Shown piece by piece: positions 43,855 through 52,799 of a DNA stretch of 64,000 bases (position 1 is the stretch's first letter; the number at the start of each line of letters is the position of its first letter). The notes beneath the pieces are model-generated. The model had not been told where the DNA came from and did not search any database. It saw only the letters and a list, made by a program, of their open reading frames with translations. The stretch spans positions 186,001-250,000 of the forward strand of contig CAVWQI010000010.1 of the NCBI GenBank assembly GCA_963757185.1, written 5' to 3'. Source of the stretch: JAQBQB01 sp963757185 (GTDB lineage Bacteria; Gemmatimonadota; Gemmatimonadetes; Gemmatimonadales; Gemmatimonadaceae). Both the position numbers and the translations under genes were made by a program.

Positions 43855-46344
43855 TTACGCTTGTGTCGAGCCGGTCAGTACGCGGAAATCGAGGTGCTCG
43901 CCATCCGCGGCTGCGTCGACCTCCAACTCGTCCCCGCGCGAGAACTCGCCCATCAGAATCTTTTCCGACAGCGGGTCCTCGATGAATTTCTGGATCGCCC
44001 GCTTCAACGGCCGCGCGCCATACTGCTCGTCGTAGCCATGCTTGACGAGGAAGTCCGTCGCCGAATCGGTGAGCCGGAGGCTGAGATCCTCCTCCGACAG
44101 CCGGCGGCGAATGTCCTTGAGCAGCACACCCACGATCGACGCGATGTGCTCGCGGCTGAGCGGATGGAAGACGATGACATCGTCGAGGCGGTTCAGGAAC
44201 TCCGGGTTGAATACGATCTTCAACTCGTCCCGGACCTTCTCCGCGCGACGCTCCCAGTTCGCCTTGTCGTCGCCCGACGTGAAGCCGAGCGCCTTGGACT
44301 TGCTGAGGTCGCGCGCGCCGACGTTCGAGGTCATGATCACGACGGTGTTCTTGAAGTCGATCACGCGGCCGTAGTTGTCGGTCAGGTGACCTTCGTCCAG
44401 CACCTGCAGCAGGATGTTGAACACGTCCGGGTGCGCCTTCTCGATCTCGTCGAGCAGGATCACGCTGTACGGTTTGCGACGCACGGCCTTCGTGAGCGTA
44501 CCAGAATCCTCGTAGCCCACGTAGCCCGGAGGCGCGCCGATGAGCCGCGACACGGAGAACTTCTCCATGTATTCGCTCATGTCGACGCGAATCAGCGCGC
44601 TCTCGTCGGCAAACAGGAACTTCGCGAGCGAGCGAGCCAGCTCCGTCTTGCCCACACCGGTCGGCCCCGAGAACACGAAGCTCCCGATGGGACGCCGCGG
44701 ATCCTTGAGTCCCGCGCGGCTGCGACGAATCGCCTTCGAGATCGCCTTGATCGCCTCGTCCTGGCCGATCACGGTCTCGTGCAGTTCGTCCTCCATGCGG
44801 AGCAAGCGTGACGTCTCGGCTTCCTGAAGGCGCGTCACCGGAATGCCGGTCCACCGGCTCACGATGAACGCGATCTCCTCTTCACCCAGCACAGGGCGGT
44901 GCGACTGACGCCGCGCTTCCCATTCCGACTGCTTCTGCTTGATGCCGCCCTGGATCTCGCGCTCCTTGTCGCGCAGCGACGCGGCGCGCTCGAAGTTCTG
45001 GTCGCGAACGGCGGCTTCCTTTTCCGTGTTCACCTTCTCGAGATCGGCCTTGAGCGCGGCGACTTCCGGCGGCGGCGCCTGCGCCGCGAGCCGGGCCCGC
45101 GCGCCCGCCTCGTCGATCACATCGATCGCCTTGTCGGGCAGGAACCGGTCGGTGATGTAGCGCTCCGACAGCTTGGAGGCCGAGACGAGCGTGACGTCGG
45201 GAATCGTGACCTTGTGGTGGTCTTCGTACTTCTTGCGAAGGCCACGCAGGATCTCCACGGTCTCGTCGACCGAAGGTGGATCCACGATCACGGTCTGGAA
45301 ACGGCGCTCGAGCGCGCCGTCCTTCTCGATGTACTTGCGATACTCGTTGAGCGTCGACGCGCCGACGCACTGCAGCTCTCCGCGCGCCAACGCGGGCTTC
45401 AACATGTTGCTCGCGTCGATCGCGCCTTCGGCCGCGCCCGCGCCGACGAGCGTGTGCAGCTCGTCGATGAACAGGATGATCTGCTTGTTCTGCGCGATCT
45501 CGTTCATCACGGCCTTGAGGCGTTCCTCGAACTGGCCGCGATACTTCGTGCCCGCGATGACCGCCGCCATGTCGAGCGACAGCACGCGGTGGTCGCGGAG
45601 CGACTCCGGGCACTCGCCGTTGGCGATGAGCTGCGCGAGTCCCTCGACGATCGCCGTCTTGCCGACGCCGGGTTCCCCGATGAGGACCGGGTTGTTCTTC
45701 TTGCGGCGCGTGAGCACTTCCATCACGCGCTGAATTTCCTTGGCGCGCCCGATCGTCGGATCGAGCTGCCCTTCGGCCGCAAGCTGCGTGAGGTCGCGGC
45801 AGAAATGGTCGAGCGCCGGTGTCTTGGACTTCTTCTCGCCCTTCGGCGGAGTCGCCGCGGGCGCGGCGCCGGCCGGCTGCTGTCCGCCCCCCTGAGGCAT
45901 CTCCGTGCCGAGGATGCGCAGTGTCTCGGCGCGGGCGGCGTCTAAATTGACGCCCGCGTCGGTCAACACCTGCGCCGCAATCCCCTTTTCCTCACGGAGA
46001 AGCCCAAGCAGGAGGTGCTCGGTGCCGACGTAGCTGTGATTGAGATCGCGCGCTTCGGCCATCGCCAATTCGAGGACCTTCTTGGCGCGCGACGTATAGG
46101 GAAGGTCGGGACCAGTCGTCTGCCCGGCTTTGCCCTTCTTGACCGTCTCTTCGATCTTCTGCTGGATGTCGTCCAGCTCGACGCTGAGGTTCTGGAGCAC
46201 CTGTGCGGCGACTCCTTCACCTTCGCGAATCAGTCCGAGCAGAATGTGCTCGGTGCCCACGTATTCGTGGTGCAGTCGCGCAGCTTCCTCGCGGGCCATC
46301 GCGAGGACCTTGCGTACGCGCTCGGTGAAGTTGTAGCCGTTCAT
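43855..46344 (-). CDS. clpC: ClpC-type AAA+ unfoldase
   Basis: The 829-residue protein has two Clp N-domain repeats (residues 1-70 and 80-145), the first AAA+ module with Walker A GEPGVGKT at 223-230, a UVR-containing coiled M-domain near 446-462 (VRDQNFERAASLRDKE), and the second AAA+ module with GPTGVGKT at 560-567. This is ClpC rather than ClpB or ClpA because of the UVR/M-domain arrangement. It unfolds substrates for ClpP. The upstream mcsB and mcsA genes strengthen the call. A strong terminator follows. Confidence 0.96.
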   Translation of the reverse strand: MNGYNFTERVRKVLAMAREEAARLHHEYVGTEHILLGLIREGEGVAAQVLQNLSVELDDIQQKIEETVKKGKAGQTTGPDLPYTSRAKKVLELAMAEARDLNHSYVGTEHLLLGLLREEKGIAAQVLTDAGVNLDAARAETLRILGTEMPQGGGQQPAGAAPAATPPKGEKKSKTPALDHFCRDLTQLAAEGQLDPTIGRAKEIQRVMEVLTRRKKNNPVLIGEPGVGKTAIVEGLAQLIANGECPESLRDHRVLSLDMAAVIAGTKYRGQFEERLKAVMNEIAQNKQIILFIDELHTLVGAGAAEGAIDASNMLKPALARGELQCVGASTLNEYRKYIEKDGALERRFQTVIVDPPSVDETVEILRGLRKKYEDHHKVTIPDVTLVSASKLSERYITDRFLPDKAIDVIDEAGARARLAAQAPPPEVAALKADLEKVNTEKEAAVRDQNFERAASLRDKEREIQGGIKQKQSEWEARRQSHRPVLGEEEIAFIVSRWTGIPVTRLQEAETSRLLRMEDELHETVIGQDEAIKAISKAIRRSRAGLKDPRRPIGSFVFSGPTGVGKTELARSLAKFLFADESALIRVDMSEYMEKFSVSRLIGAPPGYVGYEDSGTLTKAVRRKPYSVILLDEIEKAHPDVFNILLQVLDEGHLTDNYGRVIDFKNTVVIMTSNVGARDLSKSKALGFTSGDDKANWERRAEKVRDELKIVFNPEFLNRLDDVIVFHPLSREHIASIVGVLLKDIRRRLSEEDLSLRLTDSATDFLVKHGYDEQYGARPLKRAIQKFIEDPLSEKILMGEFSRGDELEVDAAADGEHLDFRVLTGSTQA

Positions 46345-46374
46345 TCTCCCCTCACATCCTGGTGACCGTCATGG

Positions 46375-47469
46375 TCACCCAACAGAGCCCGTTTCCTCTT
46401 CGAGCGCGCGACGCACGTAGCGCGCTCGCGCCAAATTGGTCTCGCTTTCCGTCAGCGCCCGGCCACCGCCGCCTTCTGCGTACGCCAGGTGCGCGGCCTG
46501 CGAAAAGATCAGGAGCTTGTTGAGGGTATATACACTTAGCGAGGAGATCAGTTTCAGCCCGACGGCCAGCCGAACGCCGCTGAGGTAATTCATCGCCTCG
46601 TCGAACGTGAGGCTGCGAGCGTATCGAAGCGTGCCGTATGCGCGCCAAAGCTTGTCCTCGATAATATAACCGGCGTCTCGGAGCAGAACACGGCGAGCCT
46701 CCGCCTCTCGTTCGACGACGTGCCCGACGACGCGCAACAGTTGGTCGAGGAGTTCCTCCTCCGAACGCCCCAACGTGGTCTGGTTGGAGATCTGGAAGAA
46801 GTTGCCTACGACCTCGCTTCCCTCCCCATACAGTCCGCGGTAGGTCAGCCCCATCTGCTGCAGGCTGTTGAGCACCTTCGCGATCTCCTTCGTGAGAACG
46901 AGACCGGGCAGGTGAATGAGGACAGAGCCCCGGAGGCCGGTACCCACGTTCGTCGGACATGCGGTCAGGAACCCGAATTCCCCATGATACGAGTACGGCA
47001 CGCGTGAGCCCAGTTCGCGATCCAGCTTGTCGATCGCGGCGTACGCCTCCTGCAATGCAAATCCCGAGCGCAGAGCTTGCAGCCGGAGATGGTCCTCCTC
47101 GTTCACCATCACGCCGAGGCCGTCGGCCAAAAAGACCGCCGCCCCCGTCCGCAGCGGATGCGGCGGCTCCAACCCCGCCAACTCTTTGCTCACGAGGTGG
47201 CGTTCGTGCAGCAGCGACCGGGCGGTCGACCCCAGCTCGTCCAGCCGGTACATGACCGAGTCGGCCATCGCCGGGATCGACGTCACGGCCTCGCGCACCT
47301 GCGACAGCACGCGCAACCGCTCCCCGTCGCGCGCGCGTCCTGTGAACGCGTAGCCCTCGACGTTTCGCGCGAGGCGAATGCGGGTCGAGAGTACGATGTC
47401 CGAGTGCTGCCCCGACGCGTCCAGCCAACCGACGCCGCCGTCCGGCAGCAGAGAGAGATCCACGGTCAT
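46375..47469 (-). CDS. mcsB: Protein arginine kinase McsB
   Basis: The 364-residue protein belongs to the ATP:guanido phosphotransferase fold. Motifs are VLSTRIRLARNVEGY at 26-40, the active-site NEEDH at 123-127 and the CPTNVGTGLR loop at 171-180. There is no N-terminal creatine-kinase helical domain, as in McsB. In Bacillus and Staphylococcus McsB phosphorylates arginines to mark proteins for ClpCP. It overlaps mcsA by four bases and precedes clpC by 30 bases. Confidence 0.95.
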   Translation of the reverse strand: MTVDLSLLPDGGVGWLDASGQHSDIVLSTRIRLARNVEGYAFTGRARDGERLRVLSQVREAVTSIPAMADSVMYRLDELGSTARSLLHERHLVSKELAGLEPPHPLRTGAAVFLADGLGVMVNEEDHLRLQALRSGFALQEAYAAIDKLDRELGSRVPYSYHGEFGFLTACPTNVGTGLRGSVLIHLPGLVLTKEIAKVLNSLQQMGLTYRGLYGEGSEVVGNFFQISNQTTLGRSEEELLDQLLRVVGHVVEREAEARRVLLRDAGYIIEDKLWRAYGTLRYARSLTFDEAMNYLSGVRLAVGLKLISSLSVYTLNKLLIFSQAAHLAYAEGGGGRALTESETNLARARYVRRALEEETGSVG

Positions 47470-47965
47470 TCGATTACCCGAATCTTGTCGCGCAAATCCG
47501 CGGCGAGCTCGAACTGCTCGCTCTCGATCGCGCGGCGAAGCCGCTCACGAAGCTCACCAATCGCGGCGACGCGCTCGAGCGCCTCGCCCATCGGCGGGCG
47601 ATAGGCGCGTCCCACGTGCCGGTGATTCCCCTGCACGCGGCGCAGAAGTTCGCGAATTGCCGCTTCGAAATTGGTGTAACAGCGCGCGCACCCCCAGCGG
47701 CCAGTCGTCCGAAAATCAGCCATGGTGGTGTTGCAAAACGGACACCGCGCCGATTCGCCCCCCCCGACGTCAGTCCGGTCAGCGCGACCTGCTGCTGGAC
47801 GTCGTGCAGGAACTCGCCCAGCGGATGGTTGGGCGCCGCCGCCGGCGTCTCGACCCCCCGCTCGGCCGCGCACTTTTCACAGAGATGCAACTGGTGCACG
47901 GCGTTGTCCTCGATCGTCGTCAGGTGCACCGCCGCATCGCGCTCCTTGCAAACGTCGCAGACCAT
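47466..47965 (-). CDS. mcsA: McsA-like zinc-binding UVR protein, frame broken at a G8 tract
   Basis: The N-terminal part (ATG 47965 to about 47766) has a first CX2C pair (VCDVCKERDAAVHL), LHLCEKCAAERG and PLGEFLHDV. At a G8 tract (C8 at 47758-47765 on the + strand) the frame fails. The second zinc module CPFCNTTMADFRTTGRWGCARCYTNFE and the C-terminal UVR motif (AIESEQFELAADLRDKIRVIE) continue in another frame to 47466. One extra G restores a 166-residue McsA, the normal size. McsA is the adaptor/activator of McsB in Firmicutes. Confidence 0.85.
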
Positions 47966-48771
47966 CAGGGAACAACCTCCCGGACGTCGGTCGGCGTGAG
48001 ATGGCCGTCCTCCAACAGCAGAGTGCGGTCTGCGCGCGCCGCCAGCGATCGGTTGTGCGTCGCGATCACCATCGCGATCTCCAGATCGCGCGACAACTCG
48101 ACGAACAAATCGTGCAACCGCTCGCTCGTCGTATGGTCGAGGTTGCCCGACGGCTCGTCCGCCAGGACAACGGCCGGATCGATCGCCAGTGCGCGCGCGA
48201 CAGCGCTGCGCTGCTGCTCGCCTCCCGACAGCTCAGACGGCCGGTGCTCCATTCGCGCGCCGAGTCCGACGCGCTCGAGCAGCTCGGCGGCGCGCCGATG
48301 CGCGCGCTCCTCGTCCCATCCGGCGATGCGAAGCGGCATCGCGACATTCTCCAACGCTGTAAACTCCCGCAACAGGTGATGAAACTGAAACACGAACCCG
48401 ATTGACCGGTTCCGAAGCGCCGACACCTCGAGGTCCCGCTTGCCCGCGAGCCGCCGGCGGGCGCGCCGCTCGCGAAACCGGCGAACGCCCCCCCCGGAAG
48501 TGGAACTGTCGCGGTCGGATGAAACGTCACTCCCGGCGCGCGCGCGCGAGCCTGGGAGTCGAATGCCGTTGATGAACACCTCGCCGCGCGTCGGCTCGTC
48601 GAGCGCGCCGAGCAGGTGCAGCAGCGTGCTCTTCCCGGCGCCGCTCGCGCCCACGACCGCCAGCATCTCGCCGCGAGCGACTTCGAGGTTCACGCCGTCG
48701 AGCACGGTGATCGTCCCGCCGTCGCCGCCGCGGTATTCCTTCCCCAGTTCTACGGCCTGGAGCACCATCAT
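47965..48771 (-). CDS. lolD: Lipoprotein-releasing ABC transporter ATPase LolD with a basic insertion
   Basis: The 268-residue ATPase has Walker A GASGAGKST at 41-49, SIGFVFQFHHLLREFTALENVAMPL (Lol-type Q-loop region), signature LSGGEQQR and Walker B VVLADEPSGNLD. LolD energises release of lipoproteins from the inner membrane with LolC/E. About 40 extra residues, rich in Arg and Ser with GGG coded by a G8 tract, are inserted at roughly 71-112, where other LolD proteins have a short loop. It overlaps the LolC/E gene (ATGA). Confidence 0.9.
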   Translation of the reverse strand: MMVLQAVELGKEYRGGDGGTITVLDGVNLEVARGEMLAVVGASGAGKSTLLHLLGALDEPTRGEVFINGIRLPGSRARAGSDVSSDRDSSTSGGGVRRFRERRARRRLAGKRDLEVSALRNRSIGFVFQFHHLLREFTALENVAMPLRIAGWDEERAHRRAAELLERVGLGARMEHRPSELSGGEQQRSAVARALAIDPAVVLADEPSGNLDHTTSERLHDLFVELSRDLEIAMVIATHNRSLAARADRTLLLEDGHLTPTDVREVVP

Positions 48772-50024
48772 TCGTGTCGGATCGCCTCGACGGGATACAA
48801 GCGTGCCGCCTGCAACGCGGGATAGACCGTCGCCAACGCGGCCACCGCGAGGCTCGCGACGACGATGAACGTCACATCGAGCGGCTGGGTCGCGACAGGC
48901 AGATGATCGATGAAATATATGGTCGGGTCGAGGGCGATGAGCTTGTTGCGGCCGATGATGATCGCGGCCGCCAACCCGACCACGAGCCCGGCGCCGGTCC
49001 CGACCACGCCGATCACGAGACCCTGAGCGAAGAACAACCTGCGGATCGACCTGCCCGGCATCCCCATCGCCCGCAGGATGCCGATCTCCCGCGTCTTGTC
49101 GGTCACTACCATCACGAGCGTACTGATGATGTTGAACGCGGCCACCAGCACGATGAGCAGCAGGATCACCGTCATCCCGAGCTTCTCGAGCTTGAGCGCG
49201 CTGAACAACTGATTGTTTTGCTGGTGCCAATCGAGCACGCGCAACGGGCCGAGGCTGTCGGCCAGCTGCTGTCCGATCTCCGGAGCGACCCACCGCGTCG
49301 GCGTCTTGACCTCGATTCCGGTCACCGCGGTCCCGAGCTGCGCCAGCTGCTGCGCCGTCTCGAGCGACACGACGACATACGAATTGTCATATTCGTACAT
49401 CCCCGTGTCGAAGATGCCCGTCACCTCGAGCTGCAGCGACTTGGCCATCGGGTAACCGGTGACGGCATCGATGTGCTTCTGGTCGATGCTGAGCAGCGTG
49501 ATCGAATCGATCCCCGGCGTGACGTTGAGCTTCTCCGCCAGCTTCGACCCGAGCACCGCTCCTCGGTGCTGCCCGTCGAGCGTCTCGAACTTGAAGTTGC
49601 CGGACGTGGCCCGCTGACGGATGGTCGTCACCTGCGCGACCCCTGGCCCGTCGGGCGGCAATCCCTCGACGAACACGCCCTCCATGTACTTGTGGTGGCC
49701 CGCCAGCACGAGCGCCTGCGTGTGCACGAACGGACCGGCAGCCACGACGCCCTTCTGCCGCTGCACCTTCGCCAGCACGCCTTTCCAGTCGTTCATCACC
49801 AGGTCTTCGCCGTACGTCATCACGCGAATGTCCGGACTGCCGATCAGGATCTTCTCCCGGAGGTCGGTCTGCAGCCCGTCCATGACGCCGATGATGACGA
49901 TGAGCGCGCTCACCGCGACCGCCACGCCGAGGATCGCGATCGTGCTGATGAGCGACAGCAAGCGGGATCCACGCCGGCTGCGCATGTAGCGCCAGGCGAT
50001 CGAGATCTCGAGACGGGTCATCAT
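48768..50024 (-). CDS. Lipoprotein-releasing system permease LolC/LolE
   Basis: The 418-residue protein has a first helix (LLSLISTIAILGVAVAVSALIVIIGVMDGLQ), a large periplasmic MacB-like domain and three C-terminal helices with an FtsX-type core (GMTVILLLIVLVAAFNIISTLVMVV, REIGILRAMGMPGRSIRRLFF). Only one permease gene is present, so it may act as a homodimer (LolF-like); whether it is LolC or LolE cannot be decided. Two adjacent ATG codons (50024, 50021) are possible starts. Confidence 0.92.
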   Translation of the reverse strand: MMTRLEISIAWRYMRSRRGSRLLSLISTIAILGVAVAVSALIVIIGVMDGLQTDLREKILIGSPDIRVMTYGEDLVMNDWKGVLAKVQRQKGVVAAGPFVHTQALVLAGHHKYMEGVFVEGLPPDGPGVAQVTTIRQRATSGNFKFETLDGQHRGAVLGSKLAEKLNVTPGIDSITLLSIDQKHIDAVTGYPMAKSLQLEVTGIFDTGMYEYDNSYVVVSLETAQQLAQLGTAVTGIEVKTPTRWVAPEIGQQLADSLGPLRVLDWHQQNNQLFSALKLEKLGMTVILLLIVLVAAFNIISTLVMVVTDKTREIGILRAMGMPGRSIRRLFFAQGLVIGVVGTGAGLVVGLAAAIIIGRNKLIALDPTIYFIDHLPVATQPLDVTFIVVASLAVAALATVYPALQAARLYPVEAIRHE

Positions 50025-50040
50025 GACGGGAGTACCGGCA

Positions 50041-51564
50041 TCACTCGGGCCGCAGCGTAGGAAAGAGGATCACGTCGCGGATGTTGGGCGTGTTCGTGAG
50101 ATACATGAACAACCGGTCCACGCCGATCCCGACTCCGCCCATCGGCGGCATCCCGTACTCCATCGCCCGCAGGTAGTCCTCGTCGACGCCGACGGCTTCC
50201 TCGTCGCCGGCGGCGCGCAGTGCCGCCTGCGCCTCCAGGCGGCGTCGCTGGTCGATCGGATCGTTCAACTCGCTGAACGCGTTCGCCATCTCGCGCCCGC
50301 GCGCGAACAACTCGAACCGCTCCGTGAGCACGGGGTTGCCGCGCTTCGGCTTGGCGAGCGGTGAGAGCTCGACCGGATAGTCCACCACGAACGTCGGGGA
50401 CACGAGCTTCGATTCCACCAGGGTTTGGAACATCTCGTCGAGCACTTTGGGCCGGCTCATGGACTCCACCTTCTGTACGCCGGCACGCCGTGCCGCGTTC
50501 CGAAGTTCCTCGTCGCCGAGCGTCGCGGCGTCGGCGCCGAGCGCGCGGTTGAGCGACGGGAACCATTCGACGCGTGGAAACGGCGGATTCAGCTCCGGCA
50601 CCGGCTCGGTGCCGTGCTCCACCGCGCCCTCCGTCGTCGGCGGCGACCAGACCGACTTGACGGCGGCAGCCGCCCGCGTCACCAGCGTCTCCACGCGCGA
50701 CATCATTCCCGTGTAGTCGGCGTACGCCTCGTAGAACTCGAGCATCGTGAACTCCGGATTGTGAGTCCGGTCGATCCCCTCGTTCCGGAAGTCGTGCCCG
50801 ATCTCGTAGACCCGGTCGAACCCGCCCACGACAAGCCGCTTGAGGTACAACTCGTCGGCGATCCGCAGGTAGAGCGGCATCTCGAGCGTGTTGTGGTGCG
50901 TCGTGAACGGCCGCGCCAGCGCCCCGCCGTACAACGGCTGCAACACCGGCGTCTCGACCTCGAGGTAGTTCCACTCGTCGAGGACGCGACGAAACTCGGC
51001 GACCATTTTCGAGCGCGCGCGAAAAAGCGCCCGCACTTCGGGATGGACAGCCAGATCGGCGTACCGCTGCCGATACCGCTGCTCCGCGTCGGCGAAACCC
51101 GAATGCCGCACTTTCACGCCATCGACCTCTTCCTCTTTTCCGAAAGGCAACGGGCGCAGCGATTTCGCGAGCAGACAGACTTCGGTCACGCGCACCGTCA
51201 CCTCGCCCGTACGCGTTCGAAAGAGCGGCCCCGTCACGCCGACGACGTCGCCGATGTCGAACAGCTCGAGCGTCGAGTAGATCTCCTCGCCCAACGCGTC
51301 CTTCTTGAAGTACAGCTGAATGCGCCCGCTCTCGTCGGCGAGGTGGGCGAACGTCGTCTTCCCGTGCGCGCGCCACGCGACGATGCGCCCCGCCACGCGG
51401 ACGACGTCGCCCTCGCTCTCCTGATCCGCCGGATGTAGCCGCACCGCGTCGGCCGCGGCGTGCGTGCGGTCGAACCCGTACGCGAACGGCTGCACGCCGC
51501 GCGCGACGAGCGCGTCGAGCTTCTCGCGCCGCGCGCGACGGACGAAGTTCGCCTCGTCGCTCAC
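50041..51564 (-). CDS. lysS: Lysyl-tRNA synthetase (class II)
   Basis: The 507-residue enzyme has an OB-fold anticodon domain (VVRVAGRIVAWRAHGKTTFAHL), class II motif 2 (DRVYEIGHDFRNEGIDRTHNPEFTMLEFYEAY) and motif 3 (GMPPMGGVGIGVDRLFMYLTN). The GTG start overlaps the prfB stop by one base (TAGTG). prfB-lysS pairing is common in bacteria. Confidence 0.97.
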   Translation of the reverse strand: MSDEANFVRRARREKLDALVARGVQPFAYGFDRTHAAADAVRLHPADQESEGDVVRVAGRIVAWRAHGKTTFAHLADESGRIQLYFKKDALGEEIYSTLELFDIGDVVGVTGPLFRTRTGEVTVRVTEVCLLAKSLRPLPFGKEEEVDGVKVRHSGFADAEQRYRQRYADLAVHPEVRALFRARSKMVAEFRRVLDEWNYLEVETPVLQPLYGGALARPFTTHHNTLEMPLYLRIADELYLKRLVVGGFDRVYEIGHDFRNEGIDRTHNPEFTMLEFYEAYADYTGMMSRVETLVTRAAAAVKSVWSPPTTEGAVEHGTEPVPELNPPFPRVEWFPSLNRALGADAATLGDEELRNAARRAGVQKVESMSRPKVLDEMFQTLVESKLVSPTFVVDYPVELSPLAKPKRGNPVLTERFELFARGREMANAFSELNDPIDQRRRLEAQAALRAAGDEEAVGVDEDYLRAMEYGMPPMGGVGIGVDRLFMYLTNTPNIRDVILFPTLRPE

Positions 51565-52683
51565 TAGACGCCCCCCGCCCCGTTTCCGCCGCGCGACGTG
51601 AGGTACGCTTCGATAAAGGGGTCGATGTCCCCATCCATGATGCGCTGCACGTCCGGGATTTTCAGTTCGGTGCGGTGATCGTTCACCATCGTGTACGGCT
51701 GGAAGACGTAGCTGCGAATCTGGTTGCCGAAGCTCACGTCCGATTTCGTCGCGTCGAGCTCCGCCTTTTTCTTCGCCTGCCGCTCGGCCTCGAGTTGGTA
51801 GAGTCGGTTCTTGAGCATCTTCATCGCCGTGCCTTTGTTCTTGTGCTGCGAGCGTTCCTGCTGCGACGACACGACGATTCCCGACGGGATGTGCGTAAGG
51901 CGGACCGCGGAGCTCGTCTTGTTGACGTGCTGACCGCCCGCGCCCGACGCGCGGAAGACGTCCATCCGGATGTCCTCGTCGCGGATCTCGATGTTGATCT
52001 CGTCGTTGACGACGGGATACACGAATACCGACGCGAAGCTCGTGTGCCGCCGAGCCTGCGCATCGAACGGCGAGATGCGCACGAGCCGGTGCACGCCGAT
52101 CTCGGCCTTCAGAAACCCGAAGGCGTATGGACCTTTGATCTCGAGCACGGCGCCCTTGATGCCGGCCTCTTCGCCGTCGCTCATGTCGAGGATGTCGATT
52201 GCGTAGCCCTTTCGCTCCGCCCACCGGGTGTACATCCGCATGAGCATCGACGCCCAGTCCTGCGCCTCGGTCCCGCCGGCGCCTGCGCTTATCTCGAGCT
52301 GCGCGTCGCGGTGGTCGTCGGGGCCGGCGAGAAGCGAGCGAAGTCGGAATGCCTCGATCTCGGGCCCCAACACCGACGCTTCTCGATCGAGCTCGGATGC
52401 CATCTCGGCGTCCGGCTCCGCCTGCAGCATCTCGTCGAGCTCACGCGCGCTCTCGATCCGGCCACCGATCGAGTCGAACGGCTCGACCCAGCCTTTGACT
52501 GATTTTATCTGTTGCACCGCGGCCTGTGCCGCCTGCTGGTCATTCCAGAAACCCGGCGCCGCCATCCGCTCCTCGAGCGATCGAAGCACCTCGCGCTTAG
52601 CGTCGAGGTCAAAGGTACCTCCGCAGCTCCGCCAGTCGCTCGGCGTATTGCCTGAGCTGGCGTGCTCGCTCGCTTTCCGCCAT
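51564..52683 (-). CDS. prfB: Peptide chain release factor 2, with programmed +1 frameshift
   Basis: RF2 ends translation at UAA and UGA. The main frame carries the SPF recognition motif (VRISPFDAQARRHTSFASV) and the catalytic GGQ (GAGGQHVNKTSSAVRLTH). The first 24 codons (ATG 52683, MAESERARQLRQYAERLAEL) are in another frame that ends at TGA 52609-52611. The slip sequence is AGGTACCTTTGACC: CTT at 52614-52612, the extra T at 52611, then GAC. This is the classical RF2 autoregulatory site, with an AGG Shine-Dalgarno-like triplet just upstream. The joined product is 372 residues. Confidence 0.96.
52605..52620 (-). promoter_or_regulatory. RF2 programmed +1 frameshift site
   Basis: The - strand reads AGGTACCTTTGACC. 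Low RF2 levels slow termination at the in-frame UGA and let the ribosome slip from CUU to UUU and continue in the +1 frame. Confidence 0.95.
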
Positions 52684-52799
52684 CGGTCGATCTCCCGGGT
52701 ATGAGACGAGCCGTCCCGCGGTCGCGACGGACGGCTCGCACGTGATGCTCACACTCTGTCAACCTAGCGCCACCTCCCAATCGGCGCAGGTCCGACACC

